From: Enterobacter cloacae
Lineage (GTDB): Bacteria > Pseudomonadota > Gammaproteobacteria > Enterobacterales > Enterobacteriaceae
NCBI RefSeq assembly: GCF_011078175.1
Contig: NZ_JAALCJ010000009.1
Span: 62,001 to 126,000, forward strand
DNA: 64,000 nucleotides
Direction of reading: 5' to 3'
This document shows, piece by piece, positions 34,123-43,760 of this stretch. Under the pieces are notes generated by a model. It was given only the letters and a program-made list of their open reading frames with translations. It made no database searches and was not told the origin of the DNA. The translations under genes and the position numbers were made by a program. Numbering within the stretch: position 1 is the first letter of the stretch; each line of letters opens with the position of its first letter.

Positions 34123-34245
34123 TGTTTTCACCCTCAGTTCGTTTCGATGGAGTAAGTGTGGACGCAAACCGTCCGGGATCATAGAGGGTGAAAATTGACT
34201 CCTCTGTTCAAAAATTATGAACAAGCACAGAGGAGCCGTTTTTAC

Positions 34246-35283
34246 TTATTTCGCGAGGGTTACCGTGGCAGGAGAGGCCTGCTCGAAGGCCCGCTCAAGG
34301 AGTTCCAGGTTGGTCAGAACGTCAGATTCCTTGACGTAATTTGGCGCGCCGGTTGTGAGGGTTTCATATAGCGCATCGTAGACGCGGCCATAGTCGCCAG
34401 TTTCCGGCTTCAGCTCTTCCCTGACCGTTACGCCCTCATCGTTCACGTACTCCAGCACGCCCACGGAATCATCCGCCGCAAAGCCCGGCTCGCCGGGCAT
34501 AATATTGGCCTTCAGGCTGGTCTCCTGTTGGTCAATACCGTATTTGATAAACGAGCCTCGGGTGCCGTGAACAATAAATTTCGGATAGTCGATTTTCACC
34601 AGATGGCTGGTTTTGACGATGGCTTTCAGGTCACCGTAGAACAGCTGTGCTTCAAAGGTGTCGTCCGGGTTGGCTTTATTGCGCAGACTGCGGATGTCGT
34701 ACGCTACGTGATCCGGGCGGCCAAACAGGGAGATTACCTGGTCCATGGTGTGCACGCCGAGACCATAGAACGAGCCGTCCTGCGGCAGGCCGGGCTGAGT
34801 TTCCGCTACCGGACGGTAGTAATCGAAGTGGCTTTCGATTTCCACAATGTCACCGAGCTTGCCGCTTTCAATCGCTTTTTTCGCCGTCAGGAAACAGCTG
34901 TCAAAGCGACGGTTCTGATACGGCGTGACGGTCAGCCCTTTGCTTTTCGCCAGCGCGAACAGCTCTTTGGCTTCTGCCATGGTTGGGGTGAACGGTTTTT
35001 CCACCAGCACGTTTTTGCCCGCGTCGAGCGCGCGTTTCGCATACTCAAAATGGCTGTCGGCGTGGGTGCAGACGACCACCAGCTTGACCTGCGGGTCGTT
35101 AAGCACCTCATCGAGATCGCTGGTGAAATGAATATGGGAGTACTGTGGGAGTTGTTCTTCCGGCTTCGCGCGGCGGCGGTAGATATGGGCCACATGCCAG
35201 CGGTCTTTGCGGTTGAGGACATACGGCAGATGATAGCGGGTCGTGCTTTTACCAAATCCAATAAATGCGCAATGTAGTGTCAT
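34246..35283 (-). CDS. yhhX: Gfo/Idh/MocA family oxidoreductase YhhX
   Basis: 345-residue putative NAD(P)-dependent oxidoreductase, same length as E. coli YhhX. The N-terminal Rossmann fold shows FIGFGKSTTRYHLPY (about 7-21) and the family motif VLVEKPFTPTMAEA (about 95-108). The substrate is unknown. The ryhB sRNA is transcribed from just upstream, on the same strand. Confidence 0.95.
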   Translation of the reverse strand: MTLHCAFIGFGKSTTRYHLPYVLNRKDRWHVAHIYRRRAKPEEQLPQYSHIHFTSDLDEVLNDPQVKLVVVCTHADSHFEYAKRALDAGKNVLVEKPFTPTMAEAKELFALAKSKGLTVTPYQNRRFDSCFLTAKKAIESGKLGDIVEIESHFDYYRPVAETQPGLPQDGSFYGLGVHTMDQVISLFGRPDHVAYDIRSLRNKANPDDTFEAQLFYGDLKAIVKTSHLVKIDYPKFIVHGTRGSFIKYGIDQQETSLKANIMPGEPGFAADDSVGVLEYVNDEGVTVREELKPETGDYGRVYDALYETLTTGAPNYVKESDVLTNLELLERAFEQASPATVTLAK

Positions 35284-35332
35284 GGCTCAGTCCTTTTGGA
35301 AGGTTACTGAGTGCAACCATAGCGCAAGTTTT

Positions 35333-35367
35333 GCCCTCGCCCCAGCCCTCTCCCACGGTGAGAGGGA
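35333..35367. repeat. REP-like palindrome between ryhB and yhhX
   Basis: GCCCTCGCCCCAGCCCTCTCCCACGGTGAGAGGG; the right arm is slightly decayed (GTGAGAGGG). Confidence 0.75.
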
Positions 35368-35377
35368 GAAAAAAGAC

Positions 35378-35472
35378 AAAAAAAAGCCAGCTTAAAGCTG
35401 GCTAAAGTAATACTGGAAGCAATGTGAGCAATGTCGTGCTTTCAGGTTCCCGTAGGAGGTCTTCCTGAATGC
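35378..35472 (-). ncRNA. ryhB: RyhB iron-stress small RNA
   Basis: On the minus strand the transcript would start GCATTCAGGAAGACC and contains the long invariant RyhB core GAACCTGAAAGCACGACATT and the following CACATTGCTTCCAG. It ends in the terminator GCCAGC-TTTAA-GCTGGC with eight T. RyhB with Hfq represses mRNAs of iron-using proteins when iron is scarce. Position between yhhX and yhhY is the same as in E. coli. The -10 TATTAT lies inside the Fur box. Confidence 0.95.
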
Positions 35473-35474
35473 AG

Positions 35475-35493
35475 AGCAATAATAATCATTCTC
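35475..35493 (-). promoter_or_regulatory. Fur box over the ryhB promoter
   Basis: AGCAATAATAATCATTCTC matches the Fur consensus GATAATGATAATCATTATC at 14 of 19 positions and covers the -10 region of ryhB, 3 bases from its start. Confidence 0.75.
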
Positions 35494-35594
35494 ATTCGCA
35501 CTTGTCCAACACTTTTTGCAAAAAAAAAGCGATTGACTCAACTTTTAAAGTCCTTGATGTTGGAAGGGACATTTAACTGACTGAGGAACAAGGA

Positions 35595-36083
35595 ATGAGT
35601 GAGATAGTGATACGCCACGCGGAACCGAAAGATTATGACGCCATTCGTCAGATCCACGCCCAGCCGGAGGTGTACCACAACACGCTACAGGTTCCTCATC
35701 CTTCGCTGGAAATGTGGCAGATGCGGCTAGGCGACCAGCCCGGTATTAAGCAGCTGGTTGCCTGTATTGATGATATCGTGGTTGGGCATCTCACCATTGA
35801 TGTTGCCCAGCGCCCGCGCCGCAGCCACGTGGCCGATTTTGGTATTTGCGTTGGCGCACAGTGGCACAACCGCGGCGTCGCCAGCGCGCTGATCCGCACC
35901 ATGATCGACATGTGCGACAACTGGCTGCGCGTCGATCGCATCGAATTAACGGTATTTGTTGATAACGAACCGGCTATAGCGGTGTACAAAAAACACGGAT
36001 TCGAGATTGAAGGCACCGGTAAGCGCTACGCCCTGCGCAATGGCGAGTATGTGGATGCGTATTATATGGCAAGAATGAAGTAG
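35595..36083 (+). CDS. yhhY: GNAT N-acetyltransferase YhhY
   Basis: 162 residues, same length as E. coli YhhY. It has the GNAT acetyl-CoA motif A around VGAQWHNRGVASALIRTMID (about 90-109), the beta-bulge segment RIELTVFVDNEPAIAVYKKHGF and a terminal ALRNGEYVDAYYMARMK. The E. coli protein is reported to acetylate certain amino acids and amino acid analogues; that specificity is assumed by similarity. It has its own promoter region upstream of ryhB, divergent from it. Confidence 0.95.
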   Translation: MSEIVIRHAEPKDYDAIRQIHAQPEVYHNTLQVPHPSLEMWQMRLGDQPGIKQLVACIDDIVVGHLTIDVAQRPRRSHVADFGICVGAQWHNRGVASALIRTMIDMCDNWLRVDRIELTVFVDNEPAIAVYKKHGFEIEGTGKRYALRNGEYVDAYYMARMK

Positions 36084-36089
36084 TCTGTT

Positions 36090-36124
36090 GCCCTCACCCT
36101 AACCCTCTCCCACAGGGAGAGGGA
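36090..36124. repeat. REP-like palindrome between yhhY and ggt
   Basis: GCCCTCACCCTAACCCTCTCCCACAGGGAGAGGG between two convergent genes, 7 bases after the yhhY stop. Confidence 0.8.
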
Positions 36125-36137
36125 ATAAGGCAACGCA

Positions 36138-37883
36138 TCAATATCCTGCCGTCAAATCATCCACCGAACGCGGATCTGACGCGCCAAACAGCGCCCCGTC
36201 CGGTCCGACCATAATGCTCTGGGTGCTGCCCATCGCCTCTTTTACCGCCACCTTCTGCCCGCGCTGCTCCAGCAGCTTGATGGTGTCCGGGCTAAAGCCC
36301 TTCTCGACGCGCAGCTCGTCCGGCAGCCACTGGTGGTGGAAGCGCGGCGCGTTGGTCGCTTCCGCAACGTTCATGCCAAAATCGATGCTGTTCACCACCA
36401 TTTGCAGCACGGTCGTGATTATCCGGCTGCCGCCCGGGCTGCCGGTCACCAACCAGGTTTTACCGTCCTTCACCACGATAGTTGGCGACATGGACGACAG
36501 CGGTCGCTTCTTCGGCCCTACCGCATTTGCATCGCCGCCGACCAGCCCGTAGACGTTCGGCACGCCCGGCTTGGCAGAGAAATCATCCATCTCATTGTTC
36601 AGCAGAATGCCGCTGTTGCCCGCCACAATGCCGGTGCCAAACGTGGTGTTGAGGGTGTACGTTACCGCCACCGCATTACCCTCTTTATCCACCACCGAGA
36701 AGTGGGTGGTCTGATTGCTTTCATACGGTGCCAGCTTGCCGGGGCGTATCTCGCTGGACGGTTTAGCCTTGTTGATGTCGATCTCGTCGGCAATCGATTT
36801 GGCATAAGCTTTGTTGGTCAGCGCCTGCCACGGCACCTTCACGAAGTCCGGGTCACCGAGGTATTCCGAACGGTCGGCGTAGGCGCGCTTTTCCGCCTCC
36901 GCCATTACCTGCATGGAATCCGCACTGCCGAAGCCGAACTTGTGCATATCAAAGTTTTCCAGAATATTAAGGATCTGCACGATGTGGATCCCGCCGGAGG
37001 ACGGCGGCGGCATGGAAAAGACTTCATAGCCACGATAGGTGCCGCTAATCGGCTCCCGCTCAACCGCCTTGTATTCCGCCAGATCCGCTTTGATGATCAG
37101 GCCTCCGTTCTTTTGCATCTCTTCCGCAATCTGGTCGGCAATCGCCCCTTTGTAGAACGCGTCCGGACCGTTTTCAGCAATCAGCTCCAGGCTTTTGGCG
37201 AGGTTCTTCTGCACCAGCTTATCGCCCTTCTTCAGCGGCTCGCCGTCTTTCCAGAAGATAGCCTTGCTGTTTTCGTGATTGGGAATCACTTCGCTGCCGT
37301 AGGTTTTGAGGTCGTCCGCCAGCGCGTCGTTGACGACGAAGCCGTCGCGCGCCAGCCTGATGGCAGGCTGCACCACCTTGTTCAGCGGCATCGTGCCGTA
37401 TTTCTCCAGCGCCAGCGAGAAGCCCGCTACGGTGCCCGGCGTGCCGGAGGCAAGGTGCGAGGTCAGGGACTTTTTGCTGTCCGGATTGCCCTGGTCGTCG
37501 AGGAACATATCGCGGGACGCCTGAGAAGGTGCCATTTCGCGGAAGTCGATGGCCGTGGTTTTACCGTCTTGCGTGCGCAGCATCATAAACCCGCCGCCGC
37601 CCAGATTCCCCGCCTGTGGATGCGTCACCGCCAGCGCATACCCCACCGCGACCGCCGCATCCACCGCGTTACCGCCCTGCTTAAGAATATCGACGCCCAC
37701 CTGAGTTGCCAGCGCGTCAACCGAGGCCACCATGCCGTGCGTCGCCCGCACGGGATGAAAAACATCCTCCTCCACGCCGTAAGAGACCGGAGGAGCGGCG
37801 GGCGGGTTGGCCGCCACGGTAAATGTGCCGCCTGCCATCAGCGCAGCGATAGCGACCCAGCGCAAAAAGGTTGGTTTCATCAT
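36138..37883 (-). CDS. ggt: Periplasmic gamma-glutamyltranspeptidase Ggt
   Basis: 581-residue periplasmic N-terminal-nucleophile hydrolase that cleaves gamma-glutamyl bonds of glutathione and transfers the glutamyl group. An N-terminal signal peptide (to about residue 25, ending TVAA) precedes the mature large subunit. Self-cleavage occurs before the nucleophile Thr392 in NQTTHFSVVD, separating the two subunits. The lid loop and the NPRFHHQW-like segment APRFHHQWLPDEL are present. Of the two adjacent ATGs, 37883 is chosen because GGAG lies 7 bases before it; 37880 is possible. Confidence 0.97.
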   Translation of the reverse strand: MMKPTFLRWVAIAALMAGGTFTVAANPPAAPPVSYGVEEDVFHPVRATHGMVASVDALATQVGVDILKQGGNAVDAAVAVGYALAVTHPQAGNLGGGGFMMLRTQDGKTTAIDFREMAPSQASRDMFLDDQGNPDSKKSLTSHLASGTPGTVAGFSLALEKYGTMPLNKVVQPAIRLARDGFVVNDALADDLKTYGSEVIPNHENSKAIFWKDGEPLKKGDKLVQKNLAKSLELIAENGPDAFYKGAIADQIAEEMQKNGGLIIKADLAEYKAVEREPISGTYRGYEVFSMPPPSSGGIHIVQILNILENFDMHKFGFGSADSMQVMAEAEKRAYADRSEYLGDPDFVKVPWQALTNKAYAKSIADEIDINKAKPSSEIRPGKLAPYESNQTTHFSVVDKEGNAVAVTYTLNTTFGTGIVAGNSGILLNNEMDDFSAKPGVPNVYGLVGGDANAVGPKKRPLSSMSPTIVVKDGKTWLVTGSPGGSRIITTVLQMVVNSIDFGMNVAEATNAPRFHHQWLPDELRVEKGFSPDTIKLLEQRGQKVAVKEAMGSTQSIMVGPDGALFGASDPRSVDDLTAGY

Positions 37884-38005
37884 TATTGTTCTCCAGGTGA
37901 AGGGGTCCATATTCCCCGCTTAAGTCTGGTTCACAACTCTTAAAAAATCATCGTTATGCCGGAATCAGGGTAAACTTAAGAGAAGCCTCACAGGAGGAGA
38001 TAACC

Positions 38006-38377
38006 ATGAAACGATTACTGATCCTGACCGCGCTGCTTCCGTTCGCCGCGCTCGCACAGCCAATCAACACCCTGAACAACCCGAACCAGCCGGGTTACGT
38101 CATTCCGAGCCAGCAGCGTATGCAGACGGAGATGATGAGCCAGCAACAGCAGCAGAAAGGGATGCTCAATCAGCAGTTAAAAACGCAGACCCAGGTGCAG
38201 CAGCAGCACCTGCAAAACCAGATGAATACCAACACCCAGCGCGTGCAGCAGGGCCAGATGCTTGAACAGCCGCTGCCCAATGCAAACGGTGGGATGTTAG
38301 GGAGCGGGGTGTCGCAAAGCAGCGGTCAGCAGCACATGCTGCCGACCCAGCAGAACGGCAGTATGCTTAATAAATAA
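38006..38377 (+). CDS. yhhA: Glutamine-rich periplasmic protein YhhA (DUF2756)
   Basis: 123-residue protein with a clear signal peptide ([17 protein letters not shown], cleavage before QP). The rest is highly glutamine- and asparagine-rich with runs such as SQQQQQKG and VQQQHLQNQ, probably disordered or coiled. It is shorter than the ~146-residue E. coli protein, as expected for a low-complexity sequence. Function unknown. CAGGAGGA is a strong ribosome-binding site. Its last 11 bases overlap the convergent ugpQ. Confidence 0.9.
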   Translation: MKRLLILTALLPFAALAQPINTLNNPNQPGYVIPSQQRMQTEMMSQQQQQKGMLNQQLKTQTQVQQQHLQNQMNTNTQRVQQGQMLEQPLPNANGGMLGSGVSQSSGQQHMLPTQQNGSMLNK

Positions 38378-39107
38378 AGTTCGGCCCGATCTGGTCAATC
38401 GCATCGGTACAGATGCTGTCCACGCCCCAGCGTAACAGCTCGGCTGCACGCTGGGGTTTGTTGACGGTATACACCAGGATATGCAGACCGGCCTCCTTCA
38501 ACAGCGTCACGCGCGCTTCATCCAGCAGCTTATGGTTGAGGTGGATTGACACGCAGCCTAAGCCGGTCGTCAGCGCGCGCCAGTCTTCTCGCCACTCATC
38601 CAGCAGCAGCCCGCGCGGCAGCTCAGGTACGGCGGCCTGTGCGGCTTCCAGCGCGTCGATGTCAAACGACGACAACAGCGGCGCAGTCATCCCTTCCCAC
38701 AGCTCGCGCGCGGCAAGGGCAATCACTTTGCCCGTCAGCGGCCCGGTGCCGGTGGTCGGTTTGATTTCGATGTTGGCCATCATGCCGTGTTGACGACAGC
38801 GGTCCGCCACTTCCGCCAGCAGCGGTAGCGGTTCCCCTTTGAATTCGCCGCTGTACCAGCTTCCGGCGTCCACCTTCAGCAGATCGCGCCACGGCAACTG
38901 CCCCGCCACGCCCCAGCCGTTGCTGGTGCGCTCGAGGTTGTCATCGTGTAGCAGGAAGATCTCTCCGTCCTGCGACAGCTTGGCGTCGAACTCAATCATC
39001 GTGTGACCGTAGCGCGCACCAACGTCTATCGCCGCCAGGGTGTTTTCCGGCGCCAGTTTCCCGCCGCCACGGTGGGCGACGATGTGGGGATAAGGCCAGT
39101 TACTCAT
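38367..39107 (-). CDS. ugpQ: Glycerophosphodiester phosphodiesterase UgpQ
   Basis: 246-residue cytoplasmic GDPD enzyme that splits imported glycerophosphodiesters to glycerol-3-phosphate and an alcohol. The active-site motif [13 protein letters not shown] is at 11-23 with His12 and Arg13, followed by [10 protein letters not shown] and [10 protein letters not shown]. It is the last gene of ugpBAECQ; its ATG overlaps the ugpC stop (ATGA), implying translational coupling. Confidence 0.97.
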   Translation of the reverse strand: MSNWPYPHIVAHRGGGKLAPENTLAAIDVGARYGHTMIEFDAKLSQDGEIFLLHDDNLERTSNGWGVAGQLPWRDLLKVDAGSWYSGEFKGEPLPLLAEVADRCRQHGMMANIEIKPTTGTGPLTGKVIALAARELWEGMTAPLLSSFDIDALEAAQAAVPELPRGLLLDEWREDWRALTTGLGCVSIHLNHKLLDEARVTLLKEAGLHILVYTVNKPQRAAELLRWGVDSICTDAIDQIGPNFIY

Positions 39108-40174
39108 ACACGTTGTCCTGTTTCACCATCGAATAGATGCAGATGATTTTCCGGCAGATGCAGCCACAACGTGCTGCCCGCTTGCGGGCGCTCCTGATGC
39201 GACATTCGCACCACCAGCTTCTGCTCGCCCCAGCGTCCGTGCGCCAGATTGTCGGCGCCCAGCATCTCGAGGGTGTCCATTACCAGCGGCACCCCGCCTT
39301 CCGCCTGCGAGCTTAACGCAATATGTTCCGGGCGGATACCCAGCGTCATTTTGCGTCCGGCATAACCGCGATAGAACCAGTTGATGGGCAGCGCCATGCC
39401 GCTCTCCAGCTCAAAATGGGTGCCCGCCGTGCTGATGCGCCCTTCCAGCAGATTCATTGCCGGGCTGCCGATAAAGCTCGCCACAAAGCGGCTGGCGGGC
39501 TTTTCGTACACTTCCACCGGGGTGCCAATCTGCTCGGCGATGCCTTTGTTCATGACCATCACCCGCTGGGCGAGGGTCATGGCTTCCACCTGATCGTGGG
39601 TGACGTACAGCGACGTGGTTTTCAGCCGACGGTGGAGGTGCTGCAACTCAAGACGCATCTGCACGCGCAGTTTCGCATCAAGGTTAGAGAGCGGCTCATC
39701 GAACAGGAACACCGCCGGGTCACGCACGATGGCGCGGCCCATCGCCACACGCTGACGCTGGCCGCCTGAGAGTTCGCGCGGACGGCGTTTCAGCAGGCCA
39801 TCCAGCTCCAGAATTCGGGCCGCCTCTTTCACCCGCTCGTCGATGTGGCCTTTGCCCATGCCGCGGATTTTTAGCCCCCAGGCCATGTTCTCTTCCACGC
39901 TCATGTGCGGATAGAGCGCGTAGTTCTGGAACACCATCGCGATGCCGCGATCTTTTGGCTCCATCTCGGTGACGCGCTGGCGGTCGATCCAGATATCCCC
40001 GGAGGTGACGCGTTCCAGCCCCGCCACCATGCGCAGCAGGGTCGATTTACCGCAGCCGGACGGGCCGACCATCACGATAAATTCCCCGTCCGCTACGTCG
40101 AGGGTTAACGGCTGAATCACCTGGGTTTTGCCGTCCCAGCTTTTGGTTACTGCCTGAAGTTTTAAACCTGCCAT
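39104..40174 (-). CDS. ugpC: sn-Glycerol-3-phosphate ABC transporter ATPase UgpC
   Basis: 356-residue ATPase of the MalK type, same length as in E. coli. Walker [10 protein letters not shown] is at about 37-45, the signature [14 protein letters not shown] near 134, Walker [13 protein letters not shown] near 155, and a C-terminal TOBE/regulatory domain covers the last ~120 residues. The ATG at 40174 (MAGLKLQ) is preferred over the in-frame start 11 residues upstream, which lies within ugpE. Confidence 0.98.
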   Translation of the reverse strand: MAGLKLQAVTKSWDGKTQVIQPLTLDVADGEFIVMVGPSGCGKSTLLRMVAGLERVTSGDIWIDRQRVTEMEPKDRGIAMVFQNYALYPHMSVEENMAWGLKIRGMGKGHIDERVKEAARILELDGLLKRRPRELSGGQRQRVAMGRAIVRDPAVFLFDEPLSNLDAKLRVQMRLELQHLHRRLKTTSLYVTHDQVEAMTLAQRVMVMNKGIAEQIGTPVEVYEKPASRFVASFIGSPAMNLLEGRISTAGTHFELESGMALPINWFYRGYAGRKMTLGIRPEHIALSSQAEGGVPLVMDTLEMLGADNLAHGRWGEQKLVVRMSHQERPQAGSTLWLHLPENHLHLFDGETGQRV

Positions 40175-40175
40175 C

Positions 40176-41021
40176 TTATTTCTCGCTATCGACCAGGCCG
40201 CGGACAAACGCGCGCTGCATGGCTAAAACAATGACTACGGGTGGGATAAGGGTGAGCAGCATCGCCGCCATCACCTGGTTCCAGAGGGTGGTGCCTTCGC
40301 CGGTGGCGATCATGCCTTTGATGCCCGCCACGGCGGTGCCGAGGTTGACGTCCTGAACAATCAGCAGCGGCCACAGGTACTGGTTCCAGCCGTAGATAAA
40401 GGTGATCACAAACAGCGCCGCGAGGTTGGTTTTCGACAGCGGCAGCACGATGTCGCGGAAAAAGCGCATCGGGGAGGCACCGTCGATGCGTGCGGCCTCA
40501 ATCAGTTCGTCCGGCAGGGTCATAAAGAACTGGCGGAACAGGAAGGTGGCGGTCGCCGAGGCCATCAGCGGCAGGGTTAAGCCCGCATAGCTGTCGAGCA
40601 TCTTCAGGTTGGCGATCACTTCCACCGTCGGGAAGATACGCACTTCCACCGGCAGCATCAGGGTGATAAAAATCATCCAGAAGAAGAGGTTACGCAGCGG
40701 AAAGCGGAACCAGACGATGGCAAACGCCGAAAGCATCGACACCGTGATTTTGCCGACGGTGATGCCGAACGCCATGATGAAGCTGTTGAGCATCATCAGC
40801 CAGAACGGCGCACTGTTGGCGCCCACGCCCTGAGTCCAGATGGTTTTCATGTTTTCGAAAAGATGCGAGCCTGGGATCAATGTCATCGGCGTGTCGAATA
40901 CCGCTTTGGTGTCCAGCGTAGCGGCGACAAACGCCACGTACAGCGGGAACAGGATGACGAGGATGCCCAGGATCAGCAGGGTATGGCTGAAAATCGTCAG
41001 CCCGCGACGGTTCTCAATCAT
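40176..41021 (-). CDS. ugpE: sn-Glycerol-3-phosphate ABC permease UgpE
   Basis: 281-residue inner-membrane permease of the MalG type with six predicted helices and the ATPase-contacting EAA loop ([23 protein letters not shown], about 190-212). It pairs with UgpA to form the channel. One base separates it from ugpC, and it overlaps the ugpA stop by four bases. Confidence 0.98.
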   Translation of the reverse strand: MIENRRGLTIFSHTLLILGILVILFPLYVAFVAATLDTKAVFDTPMTLIPGSHLFENMKTIWTQGVGANSAPFWLMMLNSFIMAFGITVGKITVSMLSAFAIVWFRFPLRNLFFWMIFITLMLPVEVRIFPTVEVIANLKMLDSYAGLTLPLMASATATFLFRQFFMTLPDELIEAARIDGASPMRFFRDIVLPLSKTNLAALFVITFIYGWNQYLWPLLIVQDVNLGTAVAGIKGMIATGEGTTLWNQVMAAMLLTLIPPVVIVLAMQRAFVRGLVDSEK

Positions 41022-41905
41022 TGGTAGCGCACCTTACTTTCGACATAGCGGAACTGCACCACCGTGAGGATGATGACCAGGAACATCAGCACCACCGACT
41101 GGGCGGCAGAGGCCGAGAGATCCAGCCCGGCGAAACCTTCGCGGTAGATCTTATAGATCAGCGTTGTGGTCGCCTGCACCGGGCCGCCTGCGGTGGCCGC
41201 GTCGATCACCGGGAAGGTGTCGAAGAAGGCGTACACCAGGTTGACCACTAACAGAAAGAAACTCACCGGGGCGATCAGCGGCAGCGACAGCCTGAAGAAG
41301 CGCCGCACCGGCCCTGCGCCGTCGATGGCTGCGGCCTCCACCAGCGAACGCGGGATAGACTGTAGCGCGGCAAAGAAGAACAGGAAGTTATAGCTGATCT
41401 GCTTCCACACCGAGGCGAACACCACCAGGAACATCGCCTGACCGCTGTTCTGAGCGTGGTTCCAGTCATAGCCGAACTCGCCGAGGAAGTGGGTGATCAA
41501 CCCGCGGCCAGGGTTAAAGAGGAAGATCCACAGTACGGCGGCCACGGCAGGAGCCACGGCGTAGGGCAGCAGCATCAGGGTCTGATACAGACGGCTGCCC
41601 CGTACCACGTAATCCACCAGCGCGGCGAAAAACAGCGACGCGACAAGACCGCTCACGGTGACCAGCGCGCTGAATTTGATCGTCGTCCAGAAGGAGTCCA
41701 GGTAGTAGCTGTCGTGGAACAGCGCGGTAAAGTTGTCCAGCCCGACAAACTGGCTGGATAGCCCGAACGGATCGACGCTTTGTACCGAATACCACAGCGC
41801 TTCGCCCGCAGGCCAGATAAAGAAGATTACGGTGATCACCAGTTGCGGCGCGACCAGCAGATAGGGCAGCCAGCGGGAGCGGAACACCGGACGGGATGAG
41901 GACAT
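41018..41905 (-). CDS. ugpA: sn-Glycerol-3-phosphate ABC permease UgpA
   Basis: 295-residue inner-membrane permease of the MalF type, six helices, with the EAA loop [21 protein letters not shown]. The length equals E. coli UgpA. It lies 107 bases after ugpB, a gap filled by an inverted pair of REP-like palindromes that may reduce expression of the distal genes relative to the binding protein. Confidence 0.98.
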   Translation of the reverse strand: MSSSRPVFRSRWLPYLLVAPQLVITVIFFIWPAGEALWYSVQSVDPFGLSSQFVGLDNFTALFHDSYYLDSFWTTIKFSALVTVSGLVASLFFAALVDYVVRGSRLYQTLMLLPYAVAPAVAAVLWIFLFNPGRGLITHFLGEFGYDWNHAQNSGQAMFLVVFASVWKQISYNFLFFFAALQSIPRSLVEAAAIDGAGPVRRFFRLSLPLIAPVSFFLLVVNLVYAFFDTFPVIDAATAGGPVQATTTLIYKIYREGFAGLDLSASAAQSVVLMFLVIILTVVQFRYVESKVRYQ

Positions 41906-41927
41906 AGGTTAGCTCAGCGTTAGGTGG

Positions 41928-42004
41928 CCCCTCACCCCGGCCCTCTCCCAAAGGGAGAGGGAGTATGAGTTCCCTCTCCCTTTGGGAGAGGGTTAGGGTG
42001 AGGG
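41928..42004. repeat. Inverted pair of REP-like palindromes between ugpB and ugpA
   Basis: Copies at 41928-41962 (CCCCTCACCCCGG..., stem with loop AAA) and 41972-42004 (stem with loop TTT, tail TTAGGGTGAGGG) face each other, nine bases apart. The layout mirrors a BIME. It lies inside an operon, where such hairpins can stabilise the upstream mRNA end. Confidence 0.88.
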
Positions 42005-42012
42005 TAAAAGGA

Positions 42013-43329
42013 TTAAGACTTCGTCGACTGCTCAAAGCGGCGCAGCAGCTGATTGCCGCGCTCTACCGCTGAATCAAGTGCCTGCTGTGGGGTTTTCTTC
42101 CCGGTCCACACGCTTTCCAGCTCTTCATCGACGATGGTGCGGATCTGCGGCATGTTGCCAAGACGCAGGCCTTTGGTGAACGGCAACGGCGGCTTGTTCA
42201 GCATCTGACGCGTCGCGATATCCGCACCCGGGTTCTTGTCATAGAAGCCCTGCTCGCGGGTCAGGTCGTACGCGGCTTTGGTGATCGGCAGGTAGCCGGT
42301 CTTTTGGTGCCATTCGGCAGCGTTTTCAGGCTTCGCCAGGAAGTCGAGGAACTCGGCCACGCCTTTGTAGGTACCGCTGTCTTTACCCTGCATCACCCAC
42401 AGGCTGGCCCCGCCGATAATGGCGTTCTGCGGCGCGCCTTTTACATCAGCGTCGTACGGCATCATGCCCACGCCGTAGTTGAATTTGGCGTAGTGACGGA
42501 TATCCGCCAGCGAGCCGGAGGAGGCGGTGGTAATGGCGCAGTCGCCGTTGTAGAACTTCTCGGTGGATTCGTCTTTACGCCCGAAGTAGCTGAAGTCACC
42601 CTTCTTGTTGAGTTCTTCCAGCAGCGCAATGTGCTTCACCTGCTCCGGCTTGTTGAACTCCAGAACCGCGTCGGTACCGTCGAAGCCGTTATTTTTGGTG
42701 GCAACCGGCAGGCCGTGCCAGGCGCTGAAGTTCTCAATCTGGATCCAGCCCTGCCAGCCGCTGGCGTACCCGCACTTCATCCCCGCCGCTTTCAGCTTCG
42801 CGGTGTACTCGGCCAGGTCCTGCCAGGTTTTTGGCGGCTGCTCCGGATCTAAACCCGCTTTTTTGAAGGCATCTTTGTTGTAGTACAGCACCGGCGTGGA
42901 GCTGTTAAACGGCTGAGACAGCAGGTGGCCGGTTTTGGAATCGGTGTAGTAACCCGCCACGGTCGGCACGAACTGCGACTCGTCGAAGTTGATATCCGCC
43001 TCCTTGAACACTTCATACACCGGCTTGATGGCTTTGGAGGCCATCATGGTGGCGGTACCCACTTCATAAACCTGTAACAGCGCAGGGGCGTTACCGGTAC
43101 GGAAGGCGGCAATGCCCGCGCTCAGGCTCTGCTCGTAGTTACCTTTGTAAACCGGCACAATTTTGTAATCCGGATGGGTGTCGTTGAAACGCTGCGCCAG
43201 GGAATCAACCTCTTTACCCAACTCCCCTTCCATGGAATGCCAGAACGGAATGGTGGTCACAGCCATTGCGTTCGTCGCAAAAGCCAGACCGATTGCCAGA
43301 CCCAAAGCCGTGTGTCGTAACGATGTCAT
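42013..43329 (-). CDS. ugpB: sn-Glycerol-3-phosphate-binding protein UgpB
   Basis: 438-residue periplasmic substrate-binding protein of family 1, same length as in E. coli. The signal peptide runs to ATNAMA, and the mature part starts [15 protein letters not shown]. It binds glycerol-3-phosphate and glycerophosphocholine. Two ATGs are in frame (43335 and 43329); the second is chosen because the weak AGAGAG site is better spaced and the length then matches. It is the first gene of ugpBAECQ, with Pho-box-like sequence upstream. Confidence 0.96.
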   Translation of the reverse strand: MTSLRHTALGLAIGLAFATNAMAVTTIPFWHSMEGELGKEVDSLAQRFNDTHPDYKIVPVYKGNYEQSLSAGIAAFRTGNAPALLQVYEVGTATMMASKAIKPVYEVFKEADINFDESQFVPTVAGYYTDSKTGHLLSQPFNSSTPVLYYNKDAFKKAGLDPEQPPKTWQDLAEYTAKLKAAGMKCGYASGWQGWIQIENFSAWHGLPVATKNNGFDGTDAVLEFNKPEQVKHIALLEELNKKGDFSYFGRKDESTEKFYNGDCAITTASSGSLADIRHYAKFNYGVGMMPYDADVKGAPQNAIIGGASLWVMQGKDSGTYKGVAEFLDFLAKPENAAEWHQKTGYLPITKAAYDLTREQGFYDKNPGADIATRQMLNKPPLPFTKGLRLGNMPQIRTIVDEELESVWTGKKTPQQALDSAVERGNQLLRRFEQSTKS

Positions 43330-43389
43330 TGTCATCTCTCTTATTGTGCCGGATGCGCGATATCACGCGTTTTATGCTCGCGAGGTAAC

Positions 43390-43442
43390 ATGACATGCTC
43401 GAATGACAGAAAAATAACTGTTTGTTTACAGTGGTATGACAA
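43390..43442 (-). promoter_or_regulatory. Pho-box-like repeats upstream of ugpB
   Basis: On the minus strand TTGTCATACCACTGTAAA (43442-43425) matches the Pho box CTGTCATAAAACTGTCAC at 13 of 18 positions. A second pair, CTGTCAT and ATGTCAT (43409-43390), follows with 13- instead of 11-base spacing. The ugp operon is known to be induced by PhoB under phosphate limitation. Confidence 0.55.
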
Positions 43443-43485
43443 CAAGGCGTCAGGGGGATGATGGTTGTGTGAAGGGGATCGGTTC

Positions 43486-43760
43486 GGTCTGGTGCCCTCA
43501 CCCCGCCCCTCTCCCACGGGGAGAGGGAGAAAACACTAAAAAAGGCAACTTACGTTGCCTTTTTGCTTTTACCTCGTGCGGTCTGGTGCCCTCACCCCGG
43601 CCCTCTCCCACAGGGAGAGGGAGAAAACACTAAAAAAGGCAACGTGCGTTGCCTTTTTGCTTTTACCTCGTGCGGTCTGGTGCCCTCACCCCGACCCCCT
43701 CCCACAGGGAGAGGGAGAAAACACTAAAAAAGGCAACTTGCGTTGCCTTTTTGCTTTTAC
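43486..43760. repeat. Second tandem array of the 94-bp REP-plus-terminator module (3 units)
   Basis: Units start at 43486, 43580 and 43674, again exactly 94 bases apart; the last ends at 43760, against the livF stop. Each has the REP-like palindrome (CCCTCACCCC...CCCTCTCCCAC(A/G)GGGAGAGGG) and a hairpin AAAAAGGCAAC/GTTGCCTTTTT. The hairpin loops differ slightly between units, and the stem differs from that of the malT-glpR array (AGGCAAC against CGGCAAC). The array separates the liv operon end from the ugpB promoter. Confidence 0.93.

Noticed and set aside
36333-37943. A 536-codon open frame antisense to ggt
   Set aside because: Same shadow effect over a certain gene; composition (His, Arg, Gln rich) is typical of antisense frames.
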